Source: PALSA-505 sp035308365 (lineage in GTDB: Bacteria; Actinomycetota; Actinomycetes; Streptosporangiales; Streptosporangiaceae). From it: a stretch of DNA of 13,369 bases. The stretch is taken from contig DATGGU010000112.1 of assembly GCA_035308365.1 (NCBI GenBank), forward strand, positions 1 to 13,369. Direction: 5' to 3'. Positions 1-7,862 of this stretch are shown piece by piece (positions within the stretch are counted from its first letter, which is position 1; each line of letters starts with the position of its first letter). Below the pieces are notes generated by a model. It searched no databases, was not told the DNA's origin, and saw nothing but the letters and a program-made list of their open reading frames with translations. The position numbers were made by a program, and so were the translations under genes.

Positions 1-931
1 CGACAAGCACGCGATGGCGCAGGCCCTCGTCCGTCACGGCGTCCGCGCGCCCGAGACGATCGTGGCAGCCGACCCGGACAGCATCGTGCGCTGGGCGGAC
101 GAGCGTAACCTGTGGCCGATCGTGGTGAAGCCGCCGGGCAGCGCCGGTAACGACGGCGTCACGCGCTGCGCGACGGCGGCGCAGGCACGCGCGGCGTTCG
201 CCCGCCTGTACCGGCGGGCGCACCGCTACGGTGGCCGCAACGACGTGGTGCTCGCCCAGGAGCTGCTGACCGGGCAGCAGTTCTTCGTCAACACGGTCAG
301 CGTCAACGGCGGCCACTACGTGGCCGAGATCTGGGAGGACACGCGCCGGCCGGTCCCGGGCGGCGGCGTCGCCTACGACGTGGAGAAGCTGATGATGCCC
401 GGCGGTGAGCCGCAGCAGGCTCTCGCCCGGTACGTGTCGCAGGTGCTGGACGCGCTGGGCATCGCCTGGGGCCCGGCTCACTCCGAGCTGATGCTGACCG
501 GCTCGGGCCCGGTGCTGATCGAAACCGGCGCACGGATGCAGGGAGCACTCCTGCCGGACACCGTGCGGGCGGCGACCTGGCACAATCACGTGACGCTGAC
601 CGTCGACTGTTATACCGATCCGGGGCGGCTGGCCGCGCTCATCGGCCGGCCGTATCCGGTGCGGCGCCAGCTATGGTCGGCCGCGCTGATCGCGCCCTAT
701 GACGGCCACCTGGCGGACGACGGCACCGTGGCCGAGCTGCGCAGCCTGCCGACGCTGCACGATGTGATCGGCGACCTGTCGCCCGGCCGGCCGGTGAGCC
801 GGACCGTGGATCTGAACACCGCCCCGGCCGGCCTGTATCTCATGGCGGACGACGCGGCGGAGCTGCAGCGCGACTACGCACGCATCCGGCACCTGGAGGC
901 GAACGGCCTTTACGTCCCCACGGCCGCATGA
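1..931 (+). CDS. ATP-grasp domain ligase, 5' end outside the window
   Basis: The frame is open from the first bases (codons for D-K-H-A precede the first ATG at 14), so the gene begins upstream and only the last ~309 codons are here. What I see: an ATP-binding Lys in PIVVKPPGSAGNDGV, where the glycine-rich loop follows the Lys; VLAQELLTGQQFFVNTVS in the middle; and the metal-binding strand ELMLTGSGPVLIETGAR with its acidic residues. This order is typical of the ATP-grasp superfamily, which joins a carboxylate to an amine or similar nucleophile through an acyl phosphate. It most resembles the L-amino-acid ligase / carnosine-synthase-like branch, but the substrate cannot be read. DKxAM at the edge is the usual start of the ATP-grasp core, so a pre-ATP-grasp domain was probably lost off-window. 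It converges on the P450 gene with only 11 bp between stops; a shared small-molecule pathway is inference. Confidence 0.85.
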   Translation, partial: DKHAMAQALVRHGVRAPETIVAADPDSIVRWADERNLWPIVVKPPGSAGNDGVTRCATAAQARAAFARLYRRAHRYGGRNDVVLAQELLTGQQFFVNTVSVNGGHYVAEIWEDTRRPVPGGGVAYDVEKLMMPGGEPQQALARYVSQVLDALGIAWGPAHSELMLTGSGPVLIETGARMQGALLPDTVRAATWHNHVTLTVDCYTDPGRLAALIGRPYPVRRQLWSAALIAPYDGHLADDGTVAELRSLPTLHDVIGDLSPGRPVSRTVDLNTAPAGLYLMADDAAELQRDYARIRHLEANGLYVPTAA

Positions 932-942
932 CGGCGGCTGGG

Positions 943-2151
943 TCAGGCAACCGTTACCGGCAGCTCGTCGAAGCCGCGCAGGACAAACCGGTCGCGGCGG
1001 ACCGGCTCGCCTGCCATCGCGATCTTCGGGAACCGGTTCAGCAGCCGGGGGAATGCCACCGCTCCTTCGAGCCTGGCCAGCGCGGCGCCGATGCAGAAAT
1101 GCGCGCCACCGCCGAAGCTCAGCGAGCCGCCGTCGGTACGCATCGGGTCGAACCGGTCCGGGTCGGCGAACCGGCGGGGATCACGGTTTCCCGCTCCCAG
1201 CACAGTGGTCACCTCCGCCCCTGAACGGACTCGCACACCGCCAACCTCCGTGTCGTATCCGATGCGGGTGGTGAGCTGGGCCGGTGAGTCGAAGCGGAGC
1301 ACTTCCTCGACGAATGCCGAAGGCGGCACCAGCCTGCCGGTGACGGCGGCGCCGGACGGCGGGTCGCGCAGGACGATATGCAAGCCGTTGCCGAGCAGGT
1401 TCTTAGTGGTCTCGAAGCCGGCGAAGAGCAGCAGCGTCAGATTGTGCAACAGCTCGGCGCTGGTCAGCTTGCCGCTGCCGGAGTCGCTGACGGCGAGCAG
1501 GTCGCTGAGCAGGTCATCACCCGGATCGGCGCGCCGCTTAGCGGCCAGGCTGGTGAAGTAGTCGAGCAGTCCGGTCGCCGCGGCGTTGATCGCGGGCATG
1601 GTATGAGTGTCGGTAAGCTCAAAGAAGCCGGTCAGATCCCGGGCCAGCGGGCGGAATCCCTCTCGGTCCGCCTCCGGGATACCGAGCAGCTCGCAGATCA
1701 CCGTGACCGGCAGCAGGTAGGCGAAGTCATGCATGAATTCGACGGGCGAACCGTCGGCGCCGCGGTCGGCCATGACGTTGAGGAGCTCGTCAACTATCGC
1801 GGTGATCGCGGGTTCCAGGCTGGCAATACGCCGGGGGGTGAACGCCCGGGCGATCACGCTTCTGATCCGTGGATGCCGGGGCTCGTTCAGGCTCAAGATC
1901 CAGTCCACGCACTGGATGAATACGGGTTCAGCCCGCCAGCCCGGGTAGGTCTCGTCGAACCGGGTGGCGTCAGAGACCCGGAAGCCGGGGTCGCGCAGAA
2001 CAGAGTTGATCGCGTCGTAGCCAACGACCATTGCCTCGCCTGGGCCGGTCTCCACCGCCTCACCGATCTCGTGCAAGGCCGCATAGAGCGGGTAGGGATC
2101 GGCCCTTCCCTCAGGCGAGCTGAGCCTGGCCAGGACATCAGTCACGTCCAT
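943..2151 (-). CDS. cytochrome P450
   Basis: A 402-aa soluble bacterial P450, a heme monooxygenase that needs separate ferredoxin and reductase partners, none of which lie here. Seen in the protein: the I-helix AGFETT at about residues 244-249 (oxygen activation), the K-helix ExxR as EEVLR at 282-286, the FDPMR region, and the heme-binding loop FGGGAHFCIG at 346-355 with the axial Cys353. All key residues are present, so it should be functional. The frame is open 14 codons further to a GTG at 2193, but ATG 2151 is preferred: GGAG lies 5 nt and GGAGGT 11 nt upstream of it, and the protein then begins MDVTDVLARLSSP, like other CYPs. The nearest gene upstream, the beta-propeller lipoprotein, is 167 bp away on the same strand. 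The substrate is unknown; a role in tailoring a natural product with the adjacent ATP-grasp enzyme is a guess. Confidence 0.95.
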   Translation of the reverse strand: MDVTDVLARLSSPEGRADPYPLYAALHEIGEAVETGPGEAMVVGYDAINSVLRDPGFRVSDATRFDETYPGWRAEPVFIQCVDWILSLNEPRHPRIRSVIARAFTPRRIASLEPAITAIVDELLNVMADRGADGSPVEFMHDFAYLLPVTVICELLGIPEADREGFRPLARDLTGFFELTDTHTMPAINAAATGLLDYFTSLAAKRRADPGDDLLSDLLAVSDSGSGKLTSAELLHNLTLLLFAGFETTKNLLGNGLHIVLRDPPSGAAVTGRLVPPSAFVEEVLRFDSPAQLTTRIGYDTEVGGVRVRSGAEVTTVLGAGNRDPRRFADPDRFDPMRTDGGSLSFGGGAHFCIGAALARLEGAVAFPRLLNRFPKIAMAGEPVRRDRFVLRGFDELPVTVA

Positions 2152-2318
2152 ATACGCTCCGTACCTCCGGTAAGGCCGCGGCTGCCCGCCCACGGGAGAC
2201 GGGCTCCACGACGGTCGCCAGCGGCTACCGTTCCGTCATCCGCGCCGCTTCTGTTCGTGCAATAAGTACATCGCGAAGCGTCCTCGGTTGCACATCAGGG
2301 AGCGGTCCTACCTGCGGG

Positions 2319-4349
2319 TCAGGCGAAGGGGATCCATGTTTGCCGCTGGAGGGTGGTGAGGTTGCTGGCCATTGCGCCGACAGCCGATATGGTCCACAGG
2401 GTCCGGCCGATGATCAGGGAGCGCTCGATCGGCGCATACCCCGCGTACCGGGTGGCCGGCTGGGTGATGTACCCGGATTCGGTGATACCCGAGCCACTGA
2501 TCCGCAGCACCAGGGCGCCCGGCTGCGGCCCGCTGGGCGGCTGGGTGGCCGCGCCCTGCGGGACCGGCATTCCCCGGACTGGGATGGCCACCTGGAGTGG
2601 GAGCACGATCAGGTGCGCGCTGGGCCAGTACAGGAAGGCATGCGGGTCGAATTCGGCGCTGGATACCACCCCGGGCAGGGTGAAGGTGGCCAGGCGGGCC
2701 GGTGCGGCTGGGCCGGCGACGCTGAACAGTGAGACCTGCAGGCCGCCGGGGTGGCCCATCGCATCCGCCTGACGGCCGATCCCGATCAGCCGGGTGGCGG
2801 AGAGCGGGTGGAGGTAGGCCGAATAGCCGGTCAGGGCGAGCGAGCCGCGGATGCGTGGCCGGGCCGGGTCGCTCAGGTCCACCGTGTAGAGGGGGTCGGT
2901 CTGCCGGAAGGTGACCACATAGCCGACCGGGCCGATGAAGCGGACGGAGTAGATCCGCTCGGTGCGCCCGAGCCCGGCCACACGCCCGGCCAACCGCATG
3001 ACCGGGCCCCGCACCGACAGCACGGACACGGCCGATGAACTGGCCTGCGCGCCGGGCGGGCGTCCGTCGGCCAGCGCCCAGGAGGTGCCGGTCGTGGTCG
3101 CGACCCGCAGGTAACCTCGCCACTGCGACAGTGCGTACTGATCGATCAGGTAGCCGGGCACGCTGCCGGCGGCGGCCAGCCGCGGCGGCCCGGAGCCGGT
3201 GACATCGAACCGGTAGATGTCGGTCTGCTGCCCGGCGGCGCTGCCGGACTTCCCGGCAGGGATTGCGGCGCCCGCCGCTGCCGCCTCGGCCAGCCACCGT
3301 TCATCACCGGCCACATACAGGCTGGAGCCGGTGCCGTAGACGGTATTACCGTCAGCGGCGATGCTGATGCCATCGCCGGAGCCGAGCGCGCCGGAGCCGA
3401 GGTCGAAGGTCAGCACCGTGAGCAGGTTCGCCCCGGAGTAGGTCGCGGGCCGGCTCAGGGCAGCGCAGGCGATGTGCCCCGTGCTGGTCACACCGCCGGC
3501 TGTCTCCACATACTGAGGCAGCCAGGCGTCCAGGCCCGACCGGGCGATGACGGCCCGGTTGGCCGCGACCCGCTGCGCGGCGGTTGCGGCATAAGGCTGG
3601 GCGGGGAAGATCAGCCGCGGCTGTGAGCCGATCACGACCCGGACGGTCGATCCGGCCTGCCGCGCGTCGATCAGCTCACCCCCGATGGTGTACGACGACA
3701 GCACCGAAGGGCGGCCGGCCACATCGACCAGGAGCAGCCGCAAGCCACCGGCGGACGGCCACGAACCACCCGGCCCTGCGAGATCACCCGCCACCGGCCA
3801 TTCGCTGACCAGCAGCAGGGCATGGTCCCCGTCCAGCAGCAGGTTCACCGGCTGATACCCCAGGCCCGCGCCCATCGAGCGCAGATCCAGGCGCCCGGTC
3901 ACCGCCCGCGAGGCCGCGTCGATGACCTGCAGAACACCCCCCGCGACGGTGACAATCCGGCGGCCATCGGTCTTGACCAGGTCGGGTTCATCCACCCCGG
4001 CCACATAGTCATTCGTGCCCGAATGAACGGGCGCCGCCGATGGTGCGGCCACGGCTGGCGCGGCCGCATCGCCTGCCATGCCCGCCGCCGGTGGCGCCCC
4101 GGCCGCCACCGCCGGGTACGCGGTGCCATTCGCCGACGAGACGGGTTCCGGCAGGCCGTAAGGGCCAACGCTGGCCATGGCCGCCTTGCGCAATGCGGCG
4201 AGTTCCTCACCGCAGCCATGAAAGGCCGTCAGCGACACCGGACCAGGCCCGGCAGCAGTGTCTTGGCGCGCCGCGCCAACCGTGCAGCCGGAGATCACCA
4301 GCAGGCAGCCCGCCACCGCGGCGCCCTTGCAGCCAAACAACCGTGTCAT
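2319..4349 (-). CDS. secreted beta-propeller lipoprotein
   Basis: A 676-aa exported protein. The N-terminus MTRLFGCKGAAVAGCLLVISGC is a lipoprotein signal: a short basic start, a hydrophobic stretch and the lipobox ISGC with Cys22 as the lipidation site. After an Ala/Pro/Gly-rich linker (about 65-110) comes TNDYVAGVDEPDLVKTDGRR (112-131), which is the hallmark entry sequence of the 'secreted protein with C-terminal beta-propeller' family (Pfam Beta_propel). The rest is rich in beta-strand repeats such as GYLIDQYALSQWRGYLRVAT and fits one propeller. The family's molecular role is not established; these proteins are thought to act at the cell surface. ATG 4349 is the only start that keeps the signal peptide, though the ribosome binding site is weak (GAAG about 4 nt away; a stronger GGAGGGG is more than 20 nt upstream). 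The gene lies 160 bp downstream of the lipase gene on the same strand, so co-transcription is possible. Confidence 0.9.
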   Translation of the reverse strand: MTRLFGCKGAAVAGCLLVISGCTVGAARQDTAAGPGPVSLTAFHGCGEELAALRKAAMASVGPYGLPEPVSSANGTAYPAVAAGAPPAAGMAGDAAAPAVAAPSAAPVHSGTNDYVAGVDEPDLVKTDGRRIVTVAGGVLQVIDAASRAVTGRLDLRSMGAGLGYQPVNLLLDGDHALLLVSEWPVAGDLAGPGGSWPSAGGLRLLLVDVAGRPSVLSSYTIGGELIDARQAGSTVRVVIGSQPRLIFPAQPYAATAAQRVAANRAVIARSGLDAWLPQYVETAGGVTSTGHIACAALSRPATYSGANLLTVLTFDLGSGALGSGDGISIAADGNTVYGTGSSLYVAGDERWLAEAAAAGAAIPAGKSGSAAGQQTDIYRFDVTGSGPPRLAAAGSVPGYLIDQYALSQWRGYLRVATTTGTSWALADGRPPGAQASSSAVSVLSVRGPVMRLAGRVAGLGRTERIYSVRFIGPVGYVVTFRQTDPLYTVDLSDPARPRIRGSLALTGYSAYLHPLSATRLIGIGRQADAMGHPGGLQVSLFSVAGPAAPARLATFTLPGVVSSAEFDPHAFLYWPSAHLIVLPLQVAIPVRGMPVPQGAATQPPSGPQPGALVLRISGSGITESGYITQPATRYAGYAPIERSLIIGRTLWTISAVGAMASNLTTLQRQTWIPFA

Positions 4350-4446
4350 GCCGCTTCGACGGCCCCACCCCTCCGGACGGTTCCCCGAACGCCGTCACAA
4401 TCTCCCAGCAAGCGCGGCAGTCCCTTCGTCCTGACCCGCGCAATCG

Positions 4447-4504
4447 GCCGGGCACCGTGCGGATCAGGGAATTCTGCCGCAGTAGCGAGCCGGCCACCGT
4501 GCGG
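4447..4504 (+). repeat. 16-bp direct repeat pair near the lipase 3' end
   Basis: GCCGGGCACCGTGCGG at 4447-4462 recurs with one mismatch as GCCGGCCACCGTGCGG at 4489-4504. The copies start 42 bp apart and lie just past the lipase stop codon, between it and the lipoprotein gene. The function is unknown; chance or a small duplication are both possible. Confidence 0.5.
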
Positions 4505-4509
4505 GCGTG

Positions 4510-5775
4510 TCAGCAGTTGCTGGGGGCCGGGGTGCCGGCGAACCGGGCGTGCAGCCAGCTCACGACCTGGGGCTGAGCCTGGACGTGCGTTGCCACATGA
4601 TCACCGGGATAGGTCGTGAACAGGGTGGTGACCCCCATCGCGCACCACTGGGTGTGCAGCGCCGCTTCCACGCTCCACGGGATGACCTCGTCGGCCAGGC
4701 CGTGGTATTGCAGCAGCGGCACCCGCGGCTTGATGGTGCCGAGATCGTTGGCGTTGAGCACGGTCTGCCACCGTGGCTCGTTGATGGGGTTGATCCCGCC
4801 GGCGGTGTAGTCCTGGATCCGCTTGCCGGCGTAGGTGGCTAGCGCCTGCTCCTGGCACATGGTGTCGAGCTGGGCCAGCGCGGCCCGGCCGGCCGGGGTG
4901 AGGTCGCTGAGCAGCTTCCGCGCGGGGTAGGCGGCGTTGAAGCCGAGCGCGGCGCCGCCGAGGAACGCGAAAAACGCGGTCCCGTTGATGTTCGCCGCAA
5001 CCGCCTGCAGGTTCGCGGGCGTGCCGCCCATGGCGACCCCGTGCAGCGGCAGCCCCGGCGCATACCCGGGTTGCAGCTGGGCGGCCCAGCCGGCCGCGCC
5101 GCCGCCTTGCGAGTAGCCCTCGATGCCCATCGGCGCGGTCGTGCTCAGTCCCCCGCCGGGCAGCAGGGTGGCGGCGCGCAGGGCGTCGAGCACTGCGTAC
5201 CCCTCCGAAATGCCGACGGAGTAGGTTTCGTCACCGGGTGTGCCCAGCCCGGGGTAGTCGGTGACGGCCACCGCCCACCCCTGCGCGAGCAGGTTGTCCA
5301 CCGCGAACTGCTCGTCGTAGCTGCCAGTGGTCATCTCCCGCGACGGCGCGCACTGGTCGCCCCAGCCCTGGGTGCCGGACGCGTACGCGACCACCGGGCG
5401 GGTGCCCGGGTAGGTAACGGTGGGGATGAGCACGGTGCCGGAGACCGCGGTGCGGGCGCCGGAGACGGTGGTGGACAGGTAGAGGATCTGCCAGGCGCGG
5501 GCGCCTGGCGCCGGCGAGGTCACCGGGCGGCACCAGATGATGTCCCCATGCTGACCGGGCGGCAGCGGGTCCGGCGGCACGTAAAACGCGTTGCCTGCCG
5601 GGGCCGACGCGCAATTCTTCGCCGTCGCCGGGGGTTCGGCGACCGGGCGGGCCGCGGCCCTGACCGTCGTGGCGGCGGCCTGCTGCGCCGTCGCCAGCAT
5701 GGGCAAGGCCCCGGCCGGGAGAACGAGAACGGCCAGCAGCAGGAACCGCGCCGGGTGGTGAAGACGCCTGGTCAT
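4510..5775 (-). CDS. secreted triacylglycerol lipase (LIP family)
   Basis: A 421-aa alpha/beta hydrolase exported by a Sec-type signal peptide: MTRRLHHPAR, a hydrophobic core LLLAVLVLPAGALPML, and likely cleavage after ATA around residues 28-32. The catalytic serine is in GYSQG (Ser222), the acid is probably Asp362 in LADEVIPW and the base His393 in GDHVATH. The NCASAPAGNAFYVPPDPLP start and the YASGTQGWGDQCAPS oxyanion region match the secretory lipase (LIP) family of actinobacteria, which hydrolyses lipid esters outside the cell. ATG 5775 was chosen because AGAGG lies about 7 nt upstream and the signal peptide starts there. The frame stays open to 6270, but those 165 extra codons read as low-complexity Arg/Ser/Pro and overlap a gene relic on the other strand, so they are not coding. 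The true substrate is not visible. Confidence 0.93.
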   Translation of the reverse strand: MTRRLHHPARFLLLAVLVLPAGALPMLATAQQAAATTVRAAARPVAEPPATAKNCASAPAGNAFYVPPDPLPPGQHGDIIWCRPVTSPAPGARAWQILYLSTTVSGARTAVSGTVLIPTVTYPGTRPVVAYASGTQGWGDQCAPSREMTTGSYDEQFAVDNLLAQGWAVAVTDYPGLGTPGDETYSVGISEGYAVLDALRAATLLPGGGLSTTAPMGIEGYSQGGGAAGWAAQLQPGYAPGLPLHGVAMGGTPANLQAVAANINGTAFFAFLGGAALGFNAAYPARKLLSDLTPAGRAALAQLDTMCQEQALATYAGKRIQDYTAGGINPINEPRWQTVLNANDLGTIKPRVPLLQYHGLADEVIPWSVEAALHTQWCAMGVTTLFTTYPGDHVATHVQAQPQVVSWLHARFAGTPAPSNC

Positions 5776-5930
5776 GGTGGTTCCTCTCTCGCGGCGCGGC
5801 GGTGCGCGCGGGCCGGGGCGCCCTCCGGCTGGGCACGCCCGGCTCCCCCTACCCGGCAGTAGCCGGGCAAACACGGGAAGCTGTCCGGTGTCACGCATCT
5901 CGGCCTGCCACCCGTGGTGATCTGGCCGGG

Positions 5931-6256
5931 GGCGTTCGGTCAGCGTTCGGTAGCCGTGTCCAAGGCTGGTTTGACGTCGAGGACGGGAGTCTTGTCCAGT
6001 GCCTCCAGTGGCCGCTCGCGTTGCTGTCGTTCGGGGAAAACTGGCACAGCCTGCATCATTCAGACCGACCTGCACACGGCACGGTGTCGACAGGCTCCAG
6101 ATCGACATCTCCGCCGGAGCGATCAGGATCTTTGAGCGCCTCGGCTGGGCAGCCAACGTGCGCTGGCTTGCTTCAGGCCGGCTCGACGACCGCCGGCGGC
6201 GCCCCAGGGGAGACCGGCAAGACCCGGCCGTGGTGCCGGCCGGGCTCGGGCTCTGA
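5931..6256 (+). pseudogene. fatty-acid (acyl-CoA) desaturase, C-terminal relic with frameshift
   Basis: In one frame the strand reads WPLALLSFGENWHSLHHSD (about 6009-6065), the third histidine box (HxxHH) of membrane delta-9-type fatty-acid desaturases. The match then continues in the next frame as TCTRHGVDRLQIDISAGAIR and then IFERLGWAANVRWLA (about 6070-6175), ending at TGA 6254-6256. Restoring one C near 6066 would join the two as ...HHSDPTCTRHG..., the usual family sequence. A fainter resemblance upstream (SAFGSR...FDVEDGS, from about 5931) fits the region before that box. The first two His boxes and all membrane helices are missing: upstream lies the intact lipase gene on the other strand. 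This is therefore a dead 3' fragment of about 100 codons out of a usual 330-380. The 5' limit is uncertain. Family assignment is from memory of the motif, with no search run. Confidence 0.8.
5932..5951 (+). repeat. 11-bp-spaced direct repeat GCGTTCGGT x2
   Basis: GCGTTCGGT occurs at 5932-5940 and again at 5943-5951, one helical turn apart and about 160 bp upstream of the lipase start. Such spacing is typical of tandem operator half-sites in actinomycetes (SARP or PhoP type), but the bases do not match a consensus I know. It also overlaps the start of the desaturase relic, so it may be leftover coding sequence. Confidence 0.35.
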
Positions 6257-6366
6257 CACCGCAATGGCAAGCGGGCACCCGGTGCGGTTCGGGCCAGCGG
6301 CAGCTATCGCGCCTGGGCATGTCCGGGCAAGGGCTCTCCGCCCGGCGGCCGCTGGGTCTGCCCCGG

Positions 6367-7101
6367 TCAGGTTGTGGCGAGCCGGGGTGCGGGATTGAGG
6401 ACCCGCCGTAGGCGGGTTGCGGTTGCGGCGACTGCCGGCGATGAGGTGAGGGGATGGCGGGTGAGGGCAGACAGCAGGGATCGTGCCGCCGTGTCCAGGG
6501 CAGTATCGTCGGTGCCGGCGCGGGCGCGGGCCATCGCGCGCAGGGCCGGGGTGAACCGGCGGCTGGGATCGGCATCGTGCCATTCCTCGGCGCAGGCTAG
6601 CAGGGCGGCGACCGCCCCGCGTAGTTCACCGGCGTCGGCCGGGACCAGGGGTGGCCCCGTATGCATGTTCGCGGGCCCGGGGTGTGCTCCGGCAGTCCGG
6701 CCGGTTGCGGTTGCGCCTGCTTCGCCGTGCCAGGCGGCCTGCCCCCCGGTCACAGCGGCCTCGACAGTGGGGAAGGTTCCAAGGTACCGGTCGAGCCCGG
6801 TGATGTTCAGCACTCGGCCGACCTGTGGCGAAACCGCGGCCAGGCGCAGGAAACCGTCCAGCAGCCTGGCGCGGCGCCCGGTGCTGACCAGCACCGCGAG
6901 CCCGCTGGCGTCACAAAAGCTCACCTTGGACAAGTCGATGACAAGCCGGCTGGAGCCGGGCCGGAGCAGGCTGAGAAGCTGCTCGCGCAGGACCGGGGCG
7001 CTGGCAATGTCCAGTTCGCCGGCCAGTTCGGCGATGGTGATGCCGCCTGCGGTATGGGCGGAAAGGTCCAGGCCGGGATTGACCGTGGTTGCGGAGTTCA
7101 T
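6367..7101 (-). CDS. STAS-domain anti-sigma factor antagonist with C-terminal extension
   Basis: A 244-aa cytoplasmic protein. Residues ~12-118 form a STAS domain of the SpoIIAA/RsbV type: ITIAELAGELDIASAP, then LVIDLSKVSFCDASGLAVLV, with Ser66 in DASG as the expected phosphorylation site, and a closing helix near FPTVEAAV. In partner switching the unphosphorylated form binds an RsbW-like kinase and frees a sigma factor. Canonical family members are about 110 aa, so residues 120-244 are an extra part: an Ala/Gly/Pro linker, then a probably helical stretch (LRGAVAALLACAEEWHDADP ... TRLRRVLN) that I do not recognise. ATG 7101 has GGAG 7 nt upstream. The gene stands alone; its nearest possible partner kinase in the window is the MEDS-HATPase gene 3.8 kb away. 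Confidence 0.88.
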   Translation of the reverse strand: MNSATTVNPGLDLSAHTAGGITIAELAGELDIASAPVLREQLLSLLRPGSSRLVIDLSKVSFCDASGLAVLVSTGRRARLLDGFLRLAAVSPQVGRVLNITGLDRYLGTFPTVEAAVTGGQAAWHGEAGATATGRTAGAHPGPANMHTGPPLVPADAGELRGAVAALLACAEEWHDADPSRRFTPALRAMARARAGTDDTALDTAARSLLSALTRHPLTSSPAVAATATRLRRVLNPAPRLATT

Positions 7102-7488
7102 GATGGGTCTCCGATCAGATCGAGACGGAACAGGCTGCCTGACGGCTGCCGCGTCCGGAGTACAGGTGCCGTGGCCCGGGTGGGCTCAGTGGCACCCCTT
7201 GGTCGGCGGCTGGCTAGCGCCGGTGCCCGCGAGCAGGGCAAGGACTCTCCGGCCGCCGGTTCGGGGCTGGTCCGCTCCGGTCTGGAGGCGGCTGTGCGCC
7301 GCCGGTGACGTGGCTCTGCCGCATACCCCGGGCCGCGTGCGACGGCAGCGGCTCACGGCGATGGTCTTCCGGCGAAGCCGCACCTGCTCATGCCTGAAAG
7401 AGTACCAGAGTTTCTGGAAAAGAATTACTAGTTATTTGTTACCAACATAAGCTCCCTGCAGGCCCCGGGATCGGCCGCCGGCGGCCGG
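7102..7488. other. intergenic region upstream of the STAS gene, with an AT-rich island
   Basis: No convincing gene on either strand: the open frames here read as Arg/Pro/Gly-rich low-complexity sequence. It should hold the promoter of the minus-strand STAS gene, but I see no clear -35/-10 pair near 7101. The one striking part is an AT-rich stretch at 7391-7450, listed separately. Confidence 0.6.
7391..7450. promoter_or_regulatory. AT-rich island with two dyads, possible promoter/operator
   Basis: About 60 bp of unusually AT-rich DNA in GC-rich surroundings. It contains the dyad CCAGA-gtt-TCTGG (7405-7417) and, 8 bp on, a near-palindrome centred on ACTAGT (AATTACTAGTTATT, 7423-7436). A minus-strand hexamer TACTCT (complement of about 7398-7403) could be a -10 box, but no good -35 accompanies it. 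It could serve the STAS gene to the left or the small ORF at 7489 to the right. Confidence 0.35.
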
Positions 7489-7719
7489 ATGCCCGAGGTC
7501 ATCGAGGGAAGCGGATGCGATTTTCCCGGCCTGATCATCATCGCCATCCTGCCGGCGCTCACGCTGCGCCGCATCCGGTGGATCGCCGTGCTGTCGGCGC
7601 TCACGCTGCGCCGCACGCGGTGGAAGGTGTGGCAGGCTGGTGACATCGGCGGCCGGGCCATGAGTAGCTGCCGCACGACGGAAGACTCTTACAGAGCATT
7701 CCGCCGCCTCCGTGGCTGA
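7489..7719 (+). CDS. possible small protein with internal 14-residue repeat
   Basis: A 76-aa ORF, not recognised. The argument for coding is codon use: about 84% of third positions are G/C and the central stretch is entirely so, with runs such as ATC ATC ATC GCC ATC CTG. The protein has a hydrophobic patch (FPGLIIIAILPALTL) followed by basic residues, and the segment LPALTLRRIRWIAV is repeated as LSALTLRRTRWKVW, encoded by a 42-bp DNA duplication. Against it: no ribosome binding site before ATG 7489, and the opposite strand is also open over the same bases. It could be a small basic peripheral membrane protein or just a chance frame. Confidence 0.3.
   Translation: MPEVIEGSGCDFPGLIIIAILPALTLRRIRWIAVLSALTLRRTRWKVWQAGDIGGRAMSSCRTTEDSYRAFRRLRG
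7553..7636 (+). repeat. 42-bp tandem duplication
   Basis: A 21-bp core, CGGCGCTCACGCTGCGCCGC plus A, is identical at 7553-7573 and 7595-7615. Similarity continues through CGGTGGA after each core, giving a period of 42 bp (14 codons), so a reading frame stays open through both copies. It lies within the possible small ORF at 7489-7719. Confidence 0.8.
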
Positions 7720-7841
7720 TTATGATTTGCTGTTCGGCTTGCCTTGCCGGCAATCTGCGGCACGGCGCATACGCGGAACACCGGACCGCGAACCGCGGGC
7801 TGGATAAACCTGTGACGGCCTGGAAAGCCCAGCTCAGAGGT

Positions 7842-7860
7842 GCCGGGGATTCGTCCCGGC
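7842..7860 (-). terminator. short GC hairpin after the 99-aa gene
   Basis: GCCGGG (7842-7847) and CCCGGC (7855-7860) form a 6-bp stem with a 7-nt loop, 2 bp beyond the stop codon of the minus-strand gene. There is no T-run, so it is at best an actinobacterial-style terminator. Confidence 0.4.
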
Positions 7861-7862
7861 TG

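Noticed and set aside
5776..6270. N-terminal extension of the lipase frame by 165 codons
   Set aside because: Low-complexity Arg/Ser/Pro protein, no ribosome binding site, and it hides the signal peptide that starts at 5775; the opposite strand carries the desaturase relic.
7473..7486. Perfect 14-bp palindrome GGCCGCCGGCGGCC
   Set aside because: Such GC palindromes arise often by chance in this base composition; no feature is attached to it.
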